The notes: a model not told the origin generated them from the letters alone. Positions 1 through 7,284 are shown, counted from the stretch's first letter. The stretch: DNA of 16,201 bases from Nitrososphaerota archaeon (GCA_022572285.1 JACZWF010000010.1:1-16201), one strand, 5' to 3'. Numbers and translations: made by a program.

Positions 1-1912
1 CGCCGCGCGGGAACAGGGCGGCGAGCTCGATGCCCCGGGCGCCTCCGGGTTTCCCTTCAAGCACCGGATCGCCAAAGCCCACGAACGGGAGCTTCGCCCG
101 CGTCGCCCTGGCGAAGCTGCGAAGGGCGCGCAACGACGACACCGAGGGCAACACGGTCATCGCATACCTCTTCGCCAGCCACGGCACCCGCCGGTAGCCG
201 GGTAAGTCGGTAAAGGCTTCTCGTGGCGCCTCGGTGACCAGCACTCCAAGCGGCAGGCTTCGCAGCCCGCCATCGGGGACCACGAAGACGTGCCGCACGC
301 CTTCCAGCAGCGGCTCGGCGGGAGCGAAAAGCTTGCGGTAGAGCCCATACGCCTTGGTCGTGTCGAAAGGCGGGATGTCATCGATGTTGCGGATCACAAG
401 CCCCGTCGGGTCGAGGCCGGCGCGCAGCTCCTTCACCGCCGCATCCAGCGCCGCGCGGCCGAGGTCGACCCGAACCATCTTCGCCCGATCCGCCCGCACC
501 GCCCAGAGATAGCTTTCCTTCTCGCCGATCACGTAAGCGAGCAAGGCCTCATCGGGCGCCAGCAGCTTCCGGGCATCGGCAAGCGCCACCGGGCGGGGCG
601 CCGCCAGCTCGGCGTACTCGGGAAACTCGCGCGCCAGGCGCCCATCGAGCTCACCGAGGCGGGCGTCGAGCGCCTTGAGGTCCGAGCGCAGCTTCCCTTC
701 CACGGTGGCGTTGCGCTTCCCGGGAGGCTGGCTTGCGGCCTTCACCAGTCGGGCATCCAGGCACCGCCAGCGCTCCACCGCGTCCTGACGGGCGCGGACG
801 GTTTGGGCCAGGGCGTCGTCGCCGGCGGCGAAGCGGGCGGCCATACGGGCCACGGCGCCCGAAGTCCCGCTCACCCGGGCGAGCTGCCCCGCTTCGAAGG
901 CTTCCGTGAGAAGCTTTGCGCGCCCTTCCGGCTTCCGGCCGATGGCGAGCGCGGCGAGTTCCACGTGGCGCAGGAAGATGAAGCGCACGCTTGCCTGTTC
1001 CTTGAGCGCGCCGGTGGAGCGCGCGCCACCGGTCCGTTCGGCGCGGCGGCGATGAATGGCGCTCGCCCGGCGAATATGAACCAGGGCCTCGGCATACTTG
1101 CCCTGAGCCTTGTAGAACCCCGCCAGGCTGTGGAGGGTCGTGGCCACGTCAGGATGCTCCGGTCCCAGGGCCTTCTCCCGGATCGCCAGCGCCCGCTTTA
1201 AGAGCGGCTCGGCCTCGGCGTACTTGCCGTGGGTCCAATAGAGCTCCGCCAGGTTTTTGAGGCTGGTGGCCACGTCGGGATGCTCCGGTCCCAGGGCCTT
1301 CTCCCAGATCGCCAGCGCCCTCTTGTGGAGCGGCTCGGCCTCGGCGGACCGGCCCTGGGTTTGGTAAAGCATCGCCAGGTTGTTGAGGTCAAGGGCCAGG
1401 TCCGGGTGCTCCGGCCCCAGGGCCTTCTCCCGGATCGCCAGCGCCCGCTTGAAGAGCGGCTCGGCCTCGGCGTACTTGTAACGGCGATAGTAGATCGCCG
1501 CCAGATTGTTGAGGGTCGTGGCCAACTCAGGATGCTCCGGTCCCAGGGTCTTCTCGTAGATCGCCAGCGCCCGCTTATGGAGCGGCTCGGCCTCGGCGTA
1601 CTTGCTCTGGGAGACGTAGAGTAGCGCCAGGTTGTCGAGGCTCTGGGCCACGTCGGTGTGCTCCGGTCCCAGGGCCTTCTCCCGGATCGCCAGCGCCCGC
1701 TTGTGCAGGGGCTCGGCCTCGGCGTACTTGCCCTGGTTATCGTAGAGCAGCGCCAGGTCGTGGAGGGTACTCAACAGTGCGCGGGCAAGTTCCCACTCAG
1801 TGGACTGGTCGGGCTCGCGCAGGATCGCGATTGACCGGTACGTTCCATTCTCGCCGGACACAGTCTCGGCGTCGAGATTGACATCAATGACCGCCCCATC
1901 GCTCTTCTCCAT
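1..1912 (-). CDS. TPR-repeat CHAT-domain protein, partial (runs off left edge)
   Basis: The minus-strand frame is open from an ATG at 1912 to base 2, 637 codons with no stop, so the C-terminus is missing. The N-terminal half holds about six tetratricopeptide units of 42 residues with the kinesin-light-chain/TPR_12 signature (KYAEAEPL, KRALAI.EKALGPEHPD). A helical linker follows. The last 170 or so residues match the start of a CHAT domain (caspase-like fold, HetF-associated with TPRs): LLAYVIGEKESYLWAVRAD, then FVVPDGGLRSLPLGVL, then WLAKRYAMTVLPSVSSLRAL. The catalytic His and Cys of CHAT proteases lie further on, outside the window, so activity cannot be judged. TPR-CHAT proteins of bacteria are usually signalling or defence-related peptidases. 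The true N-terminus is uncertain because the ATG sits on the junction with unrelated DNA; the protein may have begun further upstream. Base composition is far more GC-rich than everything to the right. Confidence 0.85.
   Translation of the reverse strand, partial: MEKSDGAVIDVNLDAETVSGENGTYRSIAILREPDQSTEWELARALLSTLHDLALLYDNQGKYAEAEPLHKRALAIREKALGPEHTDVAQSLDNLALLYVSQSKYAEAEPLHKRALAIYEKTLGPEHPELATTLNNLAAIYYRRYKYAEAEPLFKRALAIREKALGPEHPDLALDLNNLAMLYQTQGRSAEAEPLHKRALAIWEKALGPEHPDVATSLKNLAELYWTHGKYAEAEPLLKRALAIREKALGPEHPDVATTLHSLAGFYKAQGKYAEALVHIRRASAIHRRRAERTGGARSTGALKEQASVRFIFLRHVELAALAIGRKPEGRAKLLTEAFEAGQLARVSGTSGAVARMAARFAAGDDALAQTVRARQDAVERWRCLDARLVKAASQPPGKRNATVEGKLRSDLKALDARLGELDGRLAREFPEYAELAAPRPVALADARKLLAPDEALLAYVIGEKESYLWAVRADRAKMVRVDLGRAALDAAVKELRAGLDPTGLVIRNIDDIPPFDTTKAYGLYRKLFAPAEPLLEGVRHVFVVPDGGLRSLPLGVLVTEAPREAFTDLPGYRRVPWLAKRYAMTVLPSVSSLRALRSFARATRAKLPFVGFGDPVLEGKPGGARGIELAALFPRG
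1088..1769 (-). repeat. Tandem 126-base repeats encoding TPR units
   Basis: The motif TGCTCCGGTCCCAGGGCCTT (with one or two substitutions) recurs at 1155, 1281, 1407, 1533 and 1659, exactly 126 bases apart. This gives about five and a half near-identical units of 42 codons. The exact period and high DNA identity suggest recent tandem duplication inside the gene. Such arrays also promote misassembly, which matters because the contig junction lies just beyond. Confidence 0.95.
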
Positions 1913-2459
1913 CCGGTACCACTTTATTCACTAAGCCAATCCTGAGAGCTTCCTGGGCATCAATTGTTCTTCCGGTTAAGATTAGCTCTTTAGCTAGACC
2001 TAAACCAACAAGCTGGGCCAGTCTCCTCGTTCCACCCCAGGCAGGAATTAATCCCATACTGACTTCGGGTTGTGAGAATTTTGCGAGGTCAGATGAGATT
2101 CGTATGTCACATGTGATTGCTAATTCGTTTCCTCCACCAAGAGCTACACCGTTAATTGCTGCAATTACAGGTCTATCAAAAAGTTCTATTCTGTTGAAAA
2201 CGGTTTGGCCAGTCTTGATTAACTCAATTATTTCGTTTTGGGATGAAGCCATTGCGCGAATATCCGCGCCCGCACAGAAGCTTTTCCTACCGTTTCCTGT
2301 TATTACAACTCCCCTCAATTGAGAATTGTTCTCCAGTTCATCAAAGGTCATCTCAAGTTCCTGTAGCACCGCCGTGTTTAGGGAATTCACTGGAGGATTA
2401 TCGAGGGTCACTATTGCAATTCCATTCTCGACTCTATGCCTTACATGTTTCGGAGTCAT
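1884..2459 (-). CDS. Enoyl-CoA hydratase/isomerase (crotonase family), C-terminally cut
   Basis: Crotonase-fold enzyme expected to hydrate trans-2-enoyl-CoA to 3-hydroxyacyl-CoA in beta-oxidation. The frame gives 191 residues against a usual 255-260. The oxyanion-hole segment FCAGADI is at residues 61-67, and both catalytic glutamates of the family are present: E112 in GGGNELAITCDIR and E132 in QPEVSMGLIP, spaced by 20 as in the rat enzyme. The match stops after VVPDGE at about residue 186. The last residues (RWGGH) come from the GC-rich DNA across the junction, so the C-terminal helical trimerisation region is absent here. The ATG at 2459 lies 12 bases after the dehydrogenase stop, in the same reading frame, so the two are certainly co-transcribed. 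The truncation is probably an assembly artefact and the native gene is likely whole. Confidence 0.85.
   Translation of the reverse strand: MTPKHVRHRVENGIAIVTLDNPPVNSLNTAVLQELEMTFDELENNSQLRGVVITGNGRKSFCAGADIRAMASSQNEIIELIKTGQTVFNRIELFDRPVIAAINGVALGGGNELAITCDIRISSDLAKFSQPEVSMGLIPAWGGTRRLAQLVGLGLAKELILTGRTIDAQEALRIGLVNKVVPDGEERWGGH
1895..1912. other. Composition and gene-content junction (probable chimeric join)
   Basis: To the left the sequence is GC-rich and codes for a bacterial TPR/CHAT protein. To the right it is AT-richer and codes for an enoyl-CoA hydratase. Hydratase-like residues (GLVNKVVPDGE) continue to about 1905 and then change to RWGGH and a stop, while the TPR protein's ATG lies at 1912-1910. 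There is no insertion sequence, integrase, tRNA or target-site duplication at the join. Confidence 0.8.
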
Positions 2460-2471
2460 TTTTCGACCGTG

Positions 2472-3446
2472 CTACTCGTAGTTGTAAAAACCCTTCCCAC
2501 TTTTCTTTCCAAGCTTTCCCGCGTGATACATCTTCCTCAATATCTGCACAGGCCTCTGCATTACATTTCCTCCGTTCATTTTCCTCATCTCTTCTTGTAT
2601 ATGATATAGAACATCTACTCCGATCAGATCAGCTAGCTCAAAAGGACCCATAGGCATCCCCGTTCCCTGTTTCATGGCCAGATCTATATCGCCCAGCGAT
2701 GCAGAACCCTCTTCGTAAGCTGCAAAGGCCTCGTTGAGCATTGCAAACAGAATTCTGTTTACGAGAAAGCCGGGGACCTCTTTCACCTTAACTGGCTGCA
2801 TCCTCACTCTGTGGTTTCTAAGTGACGCTGTGAAAGCCATTAGGTCTTTGAGGGTTTCTTCGCTAGTATCCAGTCCTGGAATTATCTCTACGAGTGGAAG
2901 GGTTATCGGGGGATTAAAGAAATGCATTCCTACAACCTTGCCAGGTCTGCTGGTGGCGGAGGCAATTTCAGTGATCGATAGGGATGATGTATTCGTCGCA
3001 AGAATTGCATGTTTTGGGGTATTAGTGTCTAGATCTTTGAATATTCGTTTCTTTACCTCCATATCTTCAACAACCGCCTCAATTGCCAAATCCTTATCAT
3101 TGAATTCACTCCAATCTGTGGTAGTTGTCACCCGTGAAAGTGCTTCTTCTTTCATTGACTCACTAAACTCTGGCTTTAGCTTCGCGCTAAGTTTAGTTTT
3201 CTGATCTTCGGTTAATGTTATCTCATTATTCTTTTCTATTCTCTTTATTTCCTTGATAGCTCTATTCTCATGATACGCTACGAGATTACTAAAATTCTTG
3301 TTAATTTGAGAATATGTCTTGTCAGTCATCTCCTTCGAGATGTCTTTAATCACAACCTCTAATCCATTTAGAGCGATGATGCCACCGATCTGACTCCCCA
3401 TTACACCTCCACCAACTACTCCTATATTTCTTATAGAGAGTACCAT
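2472..3446 (-). CDS. 3-hydroxyacyl-CoA dehydrogenase (NAD-dependent)
   Basis: Oxidises 3-hydroxyacyl-CoA to 3-ketoacyl-CoA, using NAD. The 324 residues begin with a Rossmann fold (IGVVGGGVMGSQIGG, glycines 12, 14 and 17). The catalytic pair H175 (MHFFNPP) and E187 (LVEIIPG) has the 12-residue spacing of the family, and N230 sits in PGFLVNRILFAMLNEAF. The protein ends in the typical GKKSGKGFYNYE. A charged helical stretch at about residues 55-105 makes it longer than single-domain bacterial enzymes (about 285). The ATG at 3446 has its own TATA-like box 27 bases upstream and an AGGTGA Shine-Dalgarno-like stretch closer in. It stops with TAG, and the in-frame continuation leads straight into the hydratase. 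Many archaea carry these two activities as one fused dehydrogenase-hydratase protein. Its partners here are the thiolase and hydratase on either side. Confidence 0.93.
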   Translation of the reverse strand: MVLSIRNIGVVGGGVMGSQIGGIIALNGLEVVIKDISKEMTDKTYSQINKNFSNLVAYHENRAIKEIKRIEKNNEITLTEDQKTKLSAKLKPEFSESMKEEALSRVTTTTDWSEFNDKDLAIEAVVEDMEVKKRIFKDLDTNTPKHAILATNTSSLSITEIASATSRPGKVVGMHFFNPPITLPLVEIIPGLDTSEETLKDLMAFTASLRNHRVRMQPVKVKEVPGFLVNRILFAMLNEAFAAYEEGSASLGDIDLAMKQGTGMPMGPFELADLIGVDVLYHIQEEMRKMNGGNVMQRPVQILRKMYHAGKLGKKSGKGFYNYE

Positions 3447-3469
3447 TGGGAGTCTTTCACCTTAGAGTT

Positions 3470-3477
3470 GTTATAAC
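3470..3477 (-). promoter_or_regulatory. TATA-like box of the hydroxyacyl-CoA dehydrogenase gene
   Basis: GTTATAAC reads identically on both strands and is centred about 27 bases before the ATG at 3446, inside the 47-base gap after the DUF35 gene. This spacing fits an archaeal TATA box with leaderless or near-leaderless transcription. The dehydrogenase and hydratase could therefore be expressed separately from the thiolase-DUF35 pair. Confidence 0.55.
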
Positions 3478-3493
3478 CTTTGAGAAACTTGCG

Positions 3494-3940
3494 TCACTCA
3501 AGGATCTTTTCGAAGACTATCCCGGATTTCTCTGATCGCATTAATTGCACTCTTTGACCTATACGTAGATTATCTGGGGATTTGATCGAAGCTATCCGTC
3601 CACTAATTCTTACACCCCCATCAAGCTCAATGACAGACCATGCATATGGAGCATCATTCTTGAACTCTTTTGGAGAGACAGCTTGAATGGTGAAAGCCAA
3701 TACCTTACCCCGAGATTCTAGCTTGGCTATTCGAAGTTTTGAACTTCCGCATTTGGCACAATATGCTTGAACCTCAATAGCCTTGGCACCGCAATCCAGA
3801 CATTGGTAGCCTACTAATCTCCCCTCCCTAACCGACTTGCTTATTTCGGGGGTGAGGAGCGGCCCCTCATTAGTAGATTTCTCAGAATTATGATCTTGTG
3901 AAGATGTGTACAGCACTACTTCCCCCTGTAGCTCCCACAT
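3494..3940 (-). CDS. DUF35 OB-fold/zinc-ribbon acyl-CoA-binding partner of thiolase
   Basis: A 148-residue protein with a rubredoxin-like zinc ribbon (C47-x2-C50 ... C61-x2-C64, in YQCLDCGAKAIEVQAYCAKC). An OB-fold follows, with a KVLAFTIQAV strand and an APYAWSVIEL segment typical of DUF35. Proteins of this family bind the acyl-CoA pantetheine arm and form complexes with thiolases or HMG-CoA synthases in archaea. Its 5' end overlaps the thiolase gene by 53 bases in another frame, which implies translational coupling and a stoichiometric complex. The ATG at 3940 is the only in-frame ATG at this end; a GTG eight codons later would shorten the overlap and cannot be excluded. Ends with TGA. Confidence 0.88.
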   Translation of the reverse strand: MWELQGEVVLYTSSQDHNSEKSTNEGPLLTPEISKSVREGRLVGYQCLDCGAKAIEVQAYCAKCGSSKLRIAKLESRGKVLAFTIQAVSPKEFKNDAPYAWSVIELDGGVRISGRIASIKSPDNLRIGQRVQLMRSEKSGIVFEKILE

Positions 3941-5051
3941 TATGAGTCATGCCTATCTTCGCACCCTTGATCTGCCTTTCTCCTGCATTTTCAGTCAACT
4001 GCTCAAACACCTCGACAACTTGTCCGATTCCTGTTGCGCCAATTGGGTGTCCTTTTGATTTCAGACCTCCGGACGGATTGATCGGAATGTCGCCGTCTAA
4101 TCTCGTTCTGCCTTGTTCGACCGCCTGCGCGGCCTTCCCTCTCTCAACGAAACCAAGATCTTCCATGGCAATAATTTCAGCAATAGTAAAACAGTCATGA
4201 ACCTCCGCAAAATCCACATCTTTTATCGATAAGTTAGCGCGATTGAATGCTTCTCTCGATGCTAAAATGCTAGAACGAATGCTTGTCATGTCATCCCTAG
4301 AATGAAGAGATCCATACCCTCCTGCTCTTCCTGAGCCTAGAATTGAGATAGATTCATCTCGCCCATTCTTCTTCAAATAATCCTCACTCGCGAGAATTAC
4401 CGCGGCAGCTCCATCAGAGAAGGGACATGAATCATACATCTTAAGGGGATAGGCGACGATGGAGGATTGCAATACATCCTCAACGCTTATTCTTTTGTGG
4501 AGATGGGCCTTCTCATTCTTCATTCCGTTCTCATGATTCTTAACAGCAACCTGGGCTAATTGTTCCTGCGTGGTTTCATACTTTTGCATATGAGCTATAG
4601 CCATTGTCGCGTATAACCCTGGGAACGAGGCCCCACAAGCTCCCTCAAATAAGTAATCAGATCCAAATGTAAAGTATGTTGTAGCCACCTCAGTACTGAG
4701 GTGGCTGATTTTTTCAGTCCCCACAACCAACATAACATCATAAACTCCAGCGGCAATGTTGATGTATGCCTCTCTGAATGCTGAACCGCCGCTCGAGCAA
4801 GCAGCTTCGATGGTGCTGGCAGGGATATCAGGTATTCCCAAGCCGCTCATTATTAGAGGACCTAAATGTCCTTGCCTTTCGGACAGTCCGAAAGCGTTAG
4901 CTATGAATGCTCCCTGGATCTCATAAGGCATCATCTCAATTCTCTCTAGTGCTTCCTTTGCAGCTAGAAGGGCTAAATCCCTCCCAGTTAGCAATGACTT
5001 GCCGTAGGAAGTGCTTCCTGCACTAATTAGAGCGACCTTACGTAGAGACAT
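3888..5051 (-). CDS. SCP2-type thiolase (acetyl-CoA acyltransferase-like)
   Basis: 387 residues, normal length for the family. The acyl-accepting nucleophile is C85 in IEAACSSGGSA. The other active-site residues are H285 and C287 in AEVHDCFTI and H335 in GGLKSKGHPIGATG. The C-terminal cysteine loop of bacterial FadA-type enzymes is replaced by HNVGATGG, which marks this as the SCP2/archaeal class. It would cleave 3-ketoacyl-CoA to acetyl-CoA plus a shortened acyl-CoA, or run the reverse condensation. DUF35 overlap and nearby dehydrogenase and hydratase genes favour fatty-acid or branched-acid oxidation. No HMG-CoA synthase, its usual partner in the mevalonate pathway, is seen here. The ATG at 5051 has a TATA-like box about 35 bases upstream. 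The coding sequence contains a perfect 24-base palindrome. Confidence 0.92.
   Translation of the reverse strand: MSLRKVALISAGSTSYGKSLLTGRDLALLAAKEALERIEMMPYEIQGAFIANAFGLSERQGHLGPLIMSGLGIPDIPASTIEAACSSGGSAFREAYINIAAGVYDVMLVVGTEKISHLSTEVATTYFTFGSDYLFEGACGASFPGLYATMAIAHMQKYETTQEQLAQVAVKNHENGMKNEKAHLHKRISVEDVLQSSIVAYPLKMYDSCPFSDGAAAVILASEDYLKKNGRDESISILGSGRAGGYGSLHSRDDMTSIRSSILASREAFNRANLSIKDVDFAEVHDCFTIAEIIAMEDLGFVERGKAAQAVEQGRTRLDGDIPINPSGGLKSKGHPIGATGIGQVVEVFEQLTENAGERQIKGAKIGMTHNVGATGGSSAVHIFTRS
4683..4706. repeat. Perfect 24-base palindrome inside the thiolase gene
   Basis: The left arm AGCCACCTCAGT is followed immediately by its exact reverse complement, with no spacer. On the plus strand (antisense to the thiolase) it is followed within two bases by six T residues, so an antisense RNA would form a strong hairpin plus U-tract. 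In the thiolase it codes for part of KISHLSTEVATTY, which needs no such symmetry. Confidence 0.95.
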
Positions 5052-5081
5052 TCTATTCTTGAAAGAATTTCAAATTCAATG

Positions 5082-5090
5082 GATAAAAGG
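5082..5090 (-). promoter_or_regulatory. TATA-like box of the thiolase gene
   Basis: On the minus strand CCTTTTATC lies about 35 bases before the ATG at 5051, with no Shine-Dalgarno sequence in between. On the plus strand the same bases lie 35-43 bases before the ATG of the small membrane protein. The 73-base gap must therefore hold both divergent promoters. Confidence 0.45.
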
Positions 5091-5124
5091 ATGATTGGTA
5101 GTTTGATCTATTGTTGAAACCGGA

Positions 5125-5328
5125 ATGAAGATGCTCAGAGGTGCTTTGGTTTTCGTAGGTTCGTTGATTGCATTGTTTGGAATTGTGTTTACATTGCAGG
5201 GCCTCTCTTTTGTGGGCCCGCCATCATCATTCATGTATAACAATCCTGATTGGGTTGTCTATGGACCCGCAATTACCGTAATGGGAATAGTCCTTCTTGG
5301 TGTAAGCATTGTTGCCGGGAGAAAGTAA
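5125..5328 (+). CDS. Small two-helix membrane protein
   Basis: 67 residues with a hydrophobic helix at about 5-24, a short loop containing GPPSSFMYNNPDWVVYGP, and a second hydrophobic helix at about 46-64 ending in GRK. Such a hairpin would span the membrane twice. The Gly-Pro and Asn-Pro-Trp loop looks like a conserved motif of small uncharacterised archaeal and bacterial membrane proteins, but I recall this only loosely and no function is known to me. It stands alone, divergent from the thiolase and convergent with the rhomboid gene. The start at 5125 gives a natural MKML n-region. Stop TAA. Confidence 0.7.
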   Translation: MKMLRGALVFVGSLIALFGIVFTLQGLSFVGPPSSFMYNNPDWVVYGPAITVMGIVLLGVSIVAGRK

Positions 5329-5420
5329 ATTCGCGGGACTAACTAGGGTTATCTCATCATGATTGCCATATTAGAAGAATAGCTTCGATTAAGCATCTTT
5401 AGACATAGAACTCCTGGTAA

Positions 5421-6029
5421 TTAGCAGTCAATTAATTTATTAGTCCGGAGCCTCTTTGCGACTACTCCCACAAAGGCACCAGTCAGGAAACCGGTTAAAT
5501 GAGAGAGGAAGTTTATGTTGGCTCCGAGCAAGAATGGAAGATGTATCAGGAATAGGAAAAGAAGAATTGATGTCATTACCTTTCGCCTATCCTTGACAGG
5601 CCCCAGAACAGAATACGCTCCAACTATTCCAAATAGAGCTCCTGAGGCACCGAGAGAGACTAGTGGTCCCAGCGTTAATGTACTGACTCCAGCTGCAAAC
5701 CCGGCAAAGAGAAAGGTTGTAAGAACGGTCGGTGAGTTTGATATTTTCTCAAGCTTACTCCCGAAGTAAAGGAGTCCAATCATATTCCAAAGAAGATGTA
5801 GAAACGAAATGTGTGCGAAGGTGCTCGATATCAGTTGATACGTCCTTTCTCCTGATAATACTAGCTGGTTTACTTGGGCGAGAAGAAAGAGTGAGTTACT
5901 ATTCATACAGACTAGCCTCCATGGAGGATCTCCGCATACCGGGACGCCGTAGATTATGTTAAAGAATATGAAAACGGTAGAATTGATTCCTATTAAGAAG
6001 TAAGTTGCTTTTGGTAATTGTAACTGCAC
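5421..6029 (-). CDS. Rhomboid-family intramembrane serine protease
   Basis: 202 residues with six predicted transmembrane segments. The family motifs are all visible: H73, H78 and N82 in FAHISFLHLLWNMIG (helix 2), the nucleophile S129 in SLGASGALFGIVGA (helix 4), and the partner H177 in LSHLTGFLTGAFVG (helix 6). It is therefore expected to be an active protease that cuts membrane proteins within the bilayer. The loop between helices 1 and 2 has two cysteines (C32, C41) that could form a disulfide outside the cell. The start is a GTG at 6029; no in-frame ATG precedes the first helix. It converges with the small membrane protein and diverges from the acyl-CoA dehydrogenase. Substrates cannot be inferred. 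Stop TAA. Confidence 0.92.
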   Translation of the reverse strand: MQLQLPKATYFLIGINSTVFIFFNIIYGVPVCGDPPWRLVCMNSNSLFLLAQVNQLVLSGERTYQLISSTFAHISFLHLLWNMIGLLYFGSKLEKISNSPTVLTTFLFAGFAAGVSTLTLGPLVSLGASGALFGIVGAYSVLGPVKDRRKVMTSILLFLFLIHLPFLLGANINFLSHLTGFLTGAFVGVVAKRLRTNKLIDC

Positions 6030-6132
6030 TACATTCGACTCTTCTGTTACTGTTAAGATAGATTAACTAATGTGGTACCTAATCTTGAATGCCATCCCCC
6101 GATGTTAGGCATGATTATTATGCTCGGTATCC

Positions 6133-7278
6133 TTGAGATTGGGTGATCTTCAATTGTCAGATGATAATGCTATTCTGGAGACCGTAAAGCATTTCGTCCA
6201 GAACGAGATTGAGCCTCTCGCCTCGAAGATTGATGATCGAATGCAGATTCCTCCTTCGATATTCGAAAAGATGTCATCTCTCAACCTCTTCGGAATGCTC
6301 GCGCCCGAGAGTTTTAATGGTGTTTCAATGACGTTCTCTTCTTTCCTGAAGGTCATAGAAGAATTCTCAAGACATTCTCCATCAATAGCACTTGTACTTG
6401 CTACACATAATGCAATTGCACTATTCCTGCTCAATCGTTTTGGAAGTCAACAACAGAAAGATGCTTTATTGCGAGACATGGCAGAAGGAAAGAAGATAGG
6501 TTCTGTGTCTGTGGGAAACAAGGGTTCATTCTTGAACACGGACGATCTGAATTTCCACGCTAGGAAATCTAGTGGTGATTCTTACAGTGTTAGTGGCTCA
6601 AATTCTGTCATTCTAAATGGATCCTATGGTAATATCTTTCTTGTTCTGTGTAGATTTGATGGTGAGGTTGGATTCGTTATTCTGGAAGATAATGATGGCG
6701 ATACTTTGAAAGTAAAAGCTAGGAATCTCTTAGGTCTCAAGGGAGGAGGGGTATCTTCCTTTCAGGTCTCGGAACGTCGAGTGCCAGTAGCGAATATACT
6801 TGGAAAATTTGACGTTGGGCATGATATCGTAGGGGCTGCCCAAGAGAACTTCTGTCTATTTATGAGCGCGATCTCGATTGGTATCTCTAAAGAATCAATG
6901 AAACAGGCAGTCATATACGCAAAAAACAGAGTCCAATTTGGAAAGCCAATATCGAAATTTGAGGCCATCCAAGATCTCATTGGAGAGATGGCTATTGGTT
7001 GTGAATCCTCTTCCGCACTTCTCAAGAATTTGGGTGAAATGAAGAGTAATGGAGATCAAATTGGTATGAAAGCGGTAATATTACGGCTACTTTCCTCCCA
7101 AGTCGCTGCTGAGATTTCAAGATCCGCGCTAAAGATCCATGGAGGATATGGCTTCACGAAGGATTATCCAGTTGAGAGATATGTTAGAGATGCGGAGACA
7201 GTAAAGATCCTTGGAGATGCAAACCATGACTTGCTGATGTTCGTAGGAGAGAAAGTCGCTGAGGGGCACTCATACTGA
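6133..7278 (+). CDS. Divergent acyl-CoA dehydrogenase-family flavoprotein
   Basis: Up to 381 residues, the usual length. The C-terminal FAD/dimer signature is intact: NRVQFGKPISKFEAIQ, then KIHGGYGFTKDYPVERYVRDAE. An N-terminal helical domain and a middle beta domain are recognisable. Several usual features are absent. The TEPxxGSD segment is replaced by SVGNKGSFLNTD. The catalytic Glu position of MCAD-type enzymes (EGT near the end) reads ILGDAN. By eye, the alternative Glu of IVD/LCAD-type enzymes falls on F240, with E238 two residues before it. It may oxidise an unusual substrate or be a repurposed flavoprotein. Context suggests acyl-CoA oxidation alongside the thiolase block. The start is a TTG; candidates at 6133, 6139 and 6154 are all in frame, and a TTATTATG box ends at 6121. 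Stop TGA. Confidence 0.8.
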   Translation: MRLGDLQLSDDNAILETVKHFVQNEIEPLASKIDDRMQIPPSIFEKMSSLNLFGMLAPESFNGVSMTFSSFLKVIEEFSRHSPSIALVLATHNAIALFLLNRFGSQQQKDALLRDMAEGKKIGSVSVGNKGSFLNTDDLNFHARKSSGDSYSVSGSNSVILNGSYGNIFLVLCRFDGEVGFVILEDNDGDTLKVKARNLLGLKGGGVSSFQVSERRVPVANILGKFDVGHDIVGAAQENFCLFMSAISIGISKESMKQAVIYAKNRVQFGKPISKFEAIQDLIGEMAIGCESSSALLKNLGEMKSNGDQIGMKAVILRLLSSQVAAEISRSALKIHGGYGFTKDYPVERYVRDAETVKILGDANHDLLMFVGEKVAEGHSY

Positions 7279-7284
7279 CCGTTT

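Noticed and set aside
290..1624. Long plus-strand open frames in the GC-rich part
   Set aside because: They are antisense to the clear TPR/CHAT reading frame, have Arg/Gly/Leu-rich composition and match no family; high GC content makes long spurious frames common.
1088..1769. CRISPR array or satellite
   Set aside because: The 126-base period is a whole number of codons, there are no unique spacers, and the repeats translate to canonical TPR units.
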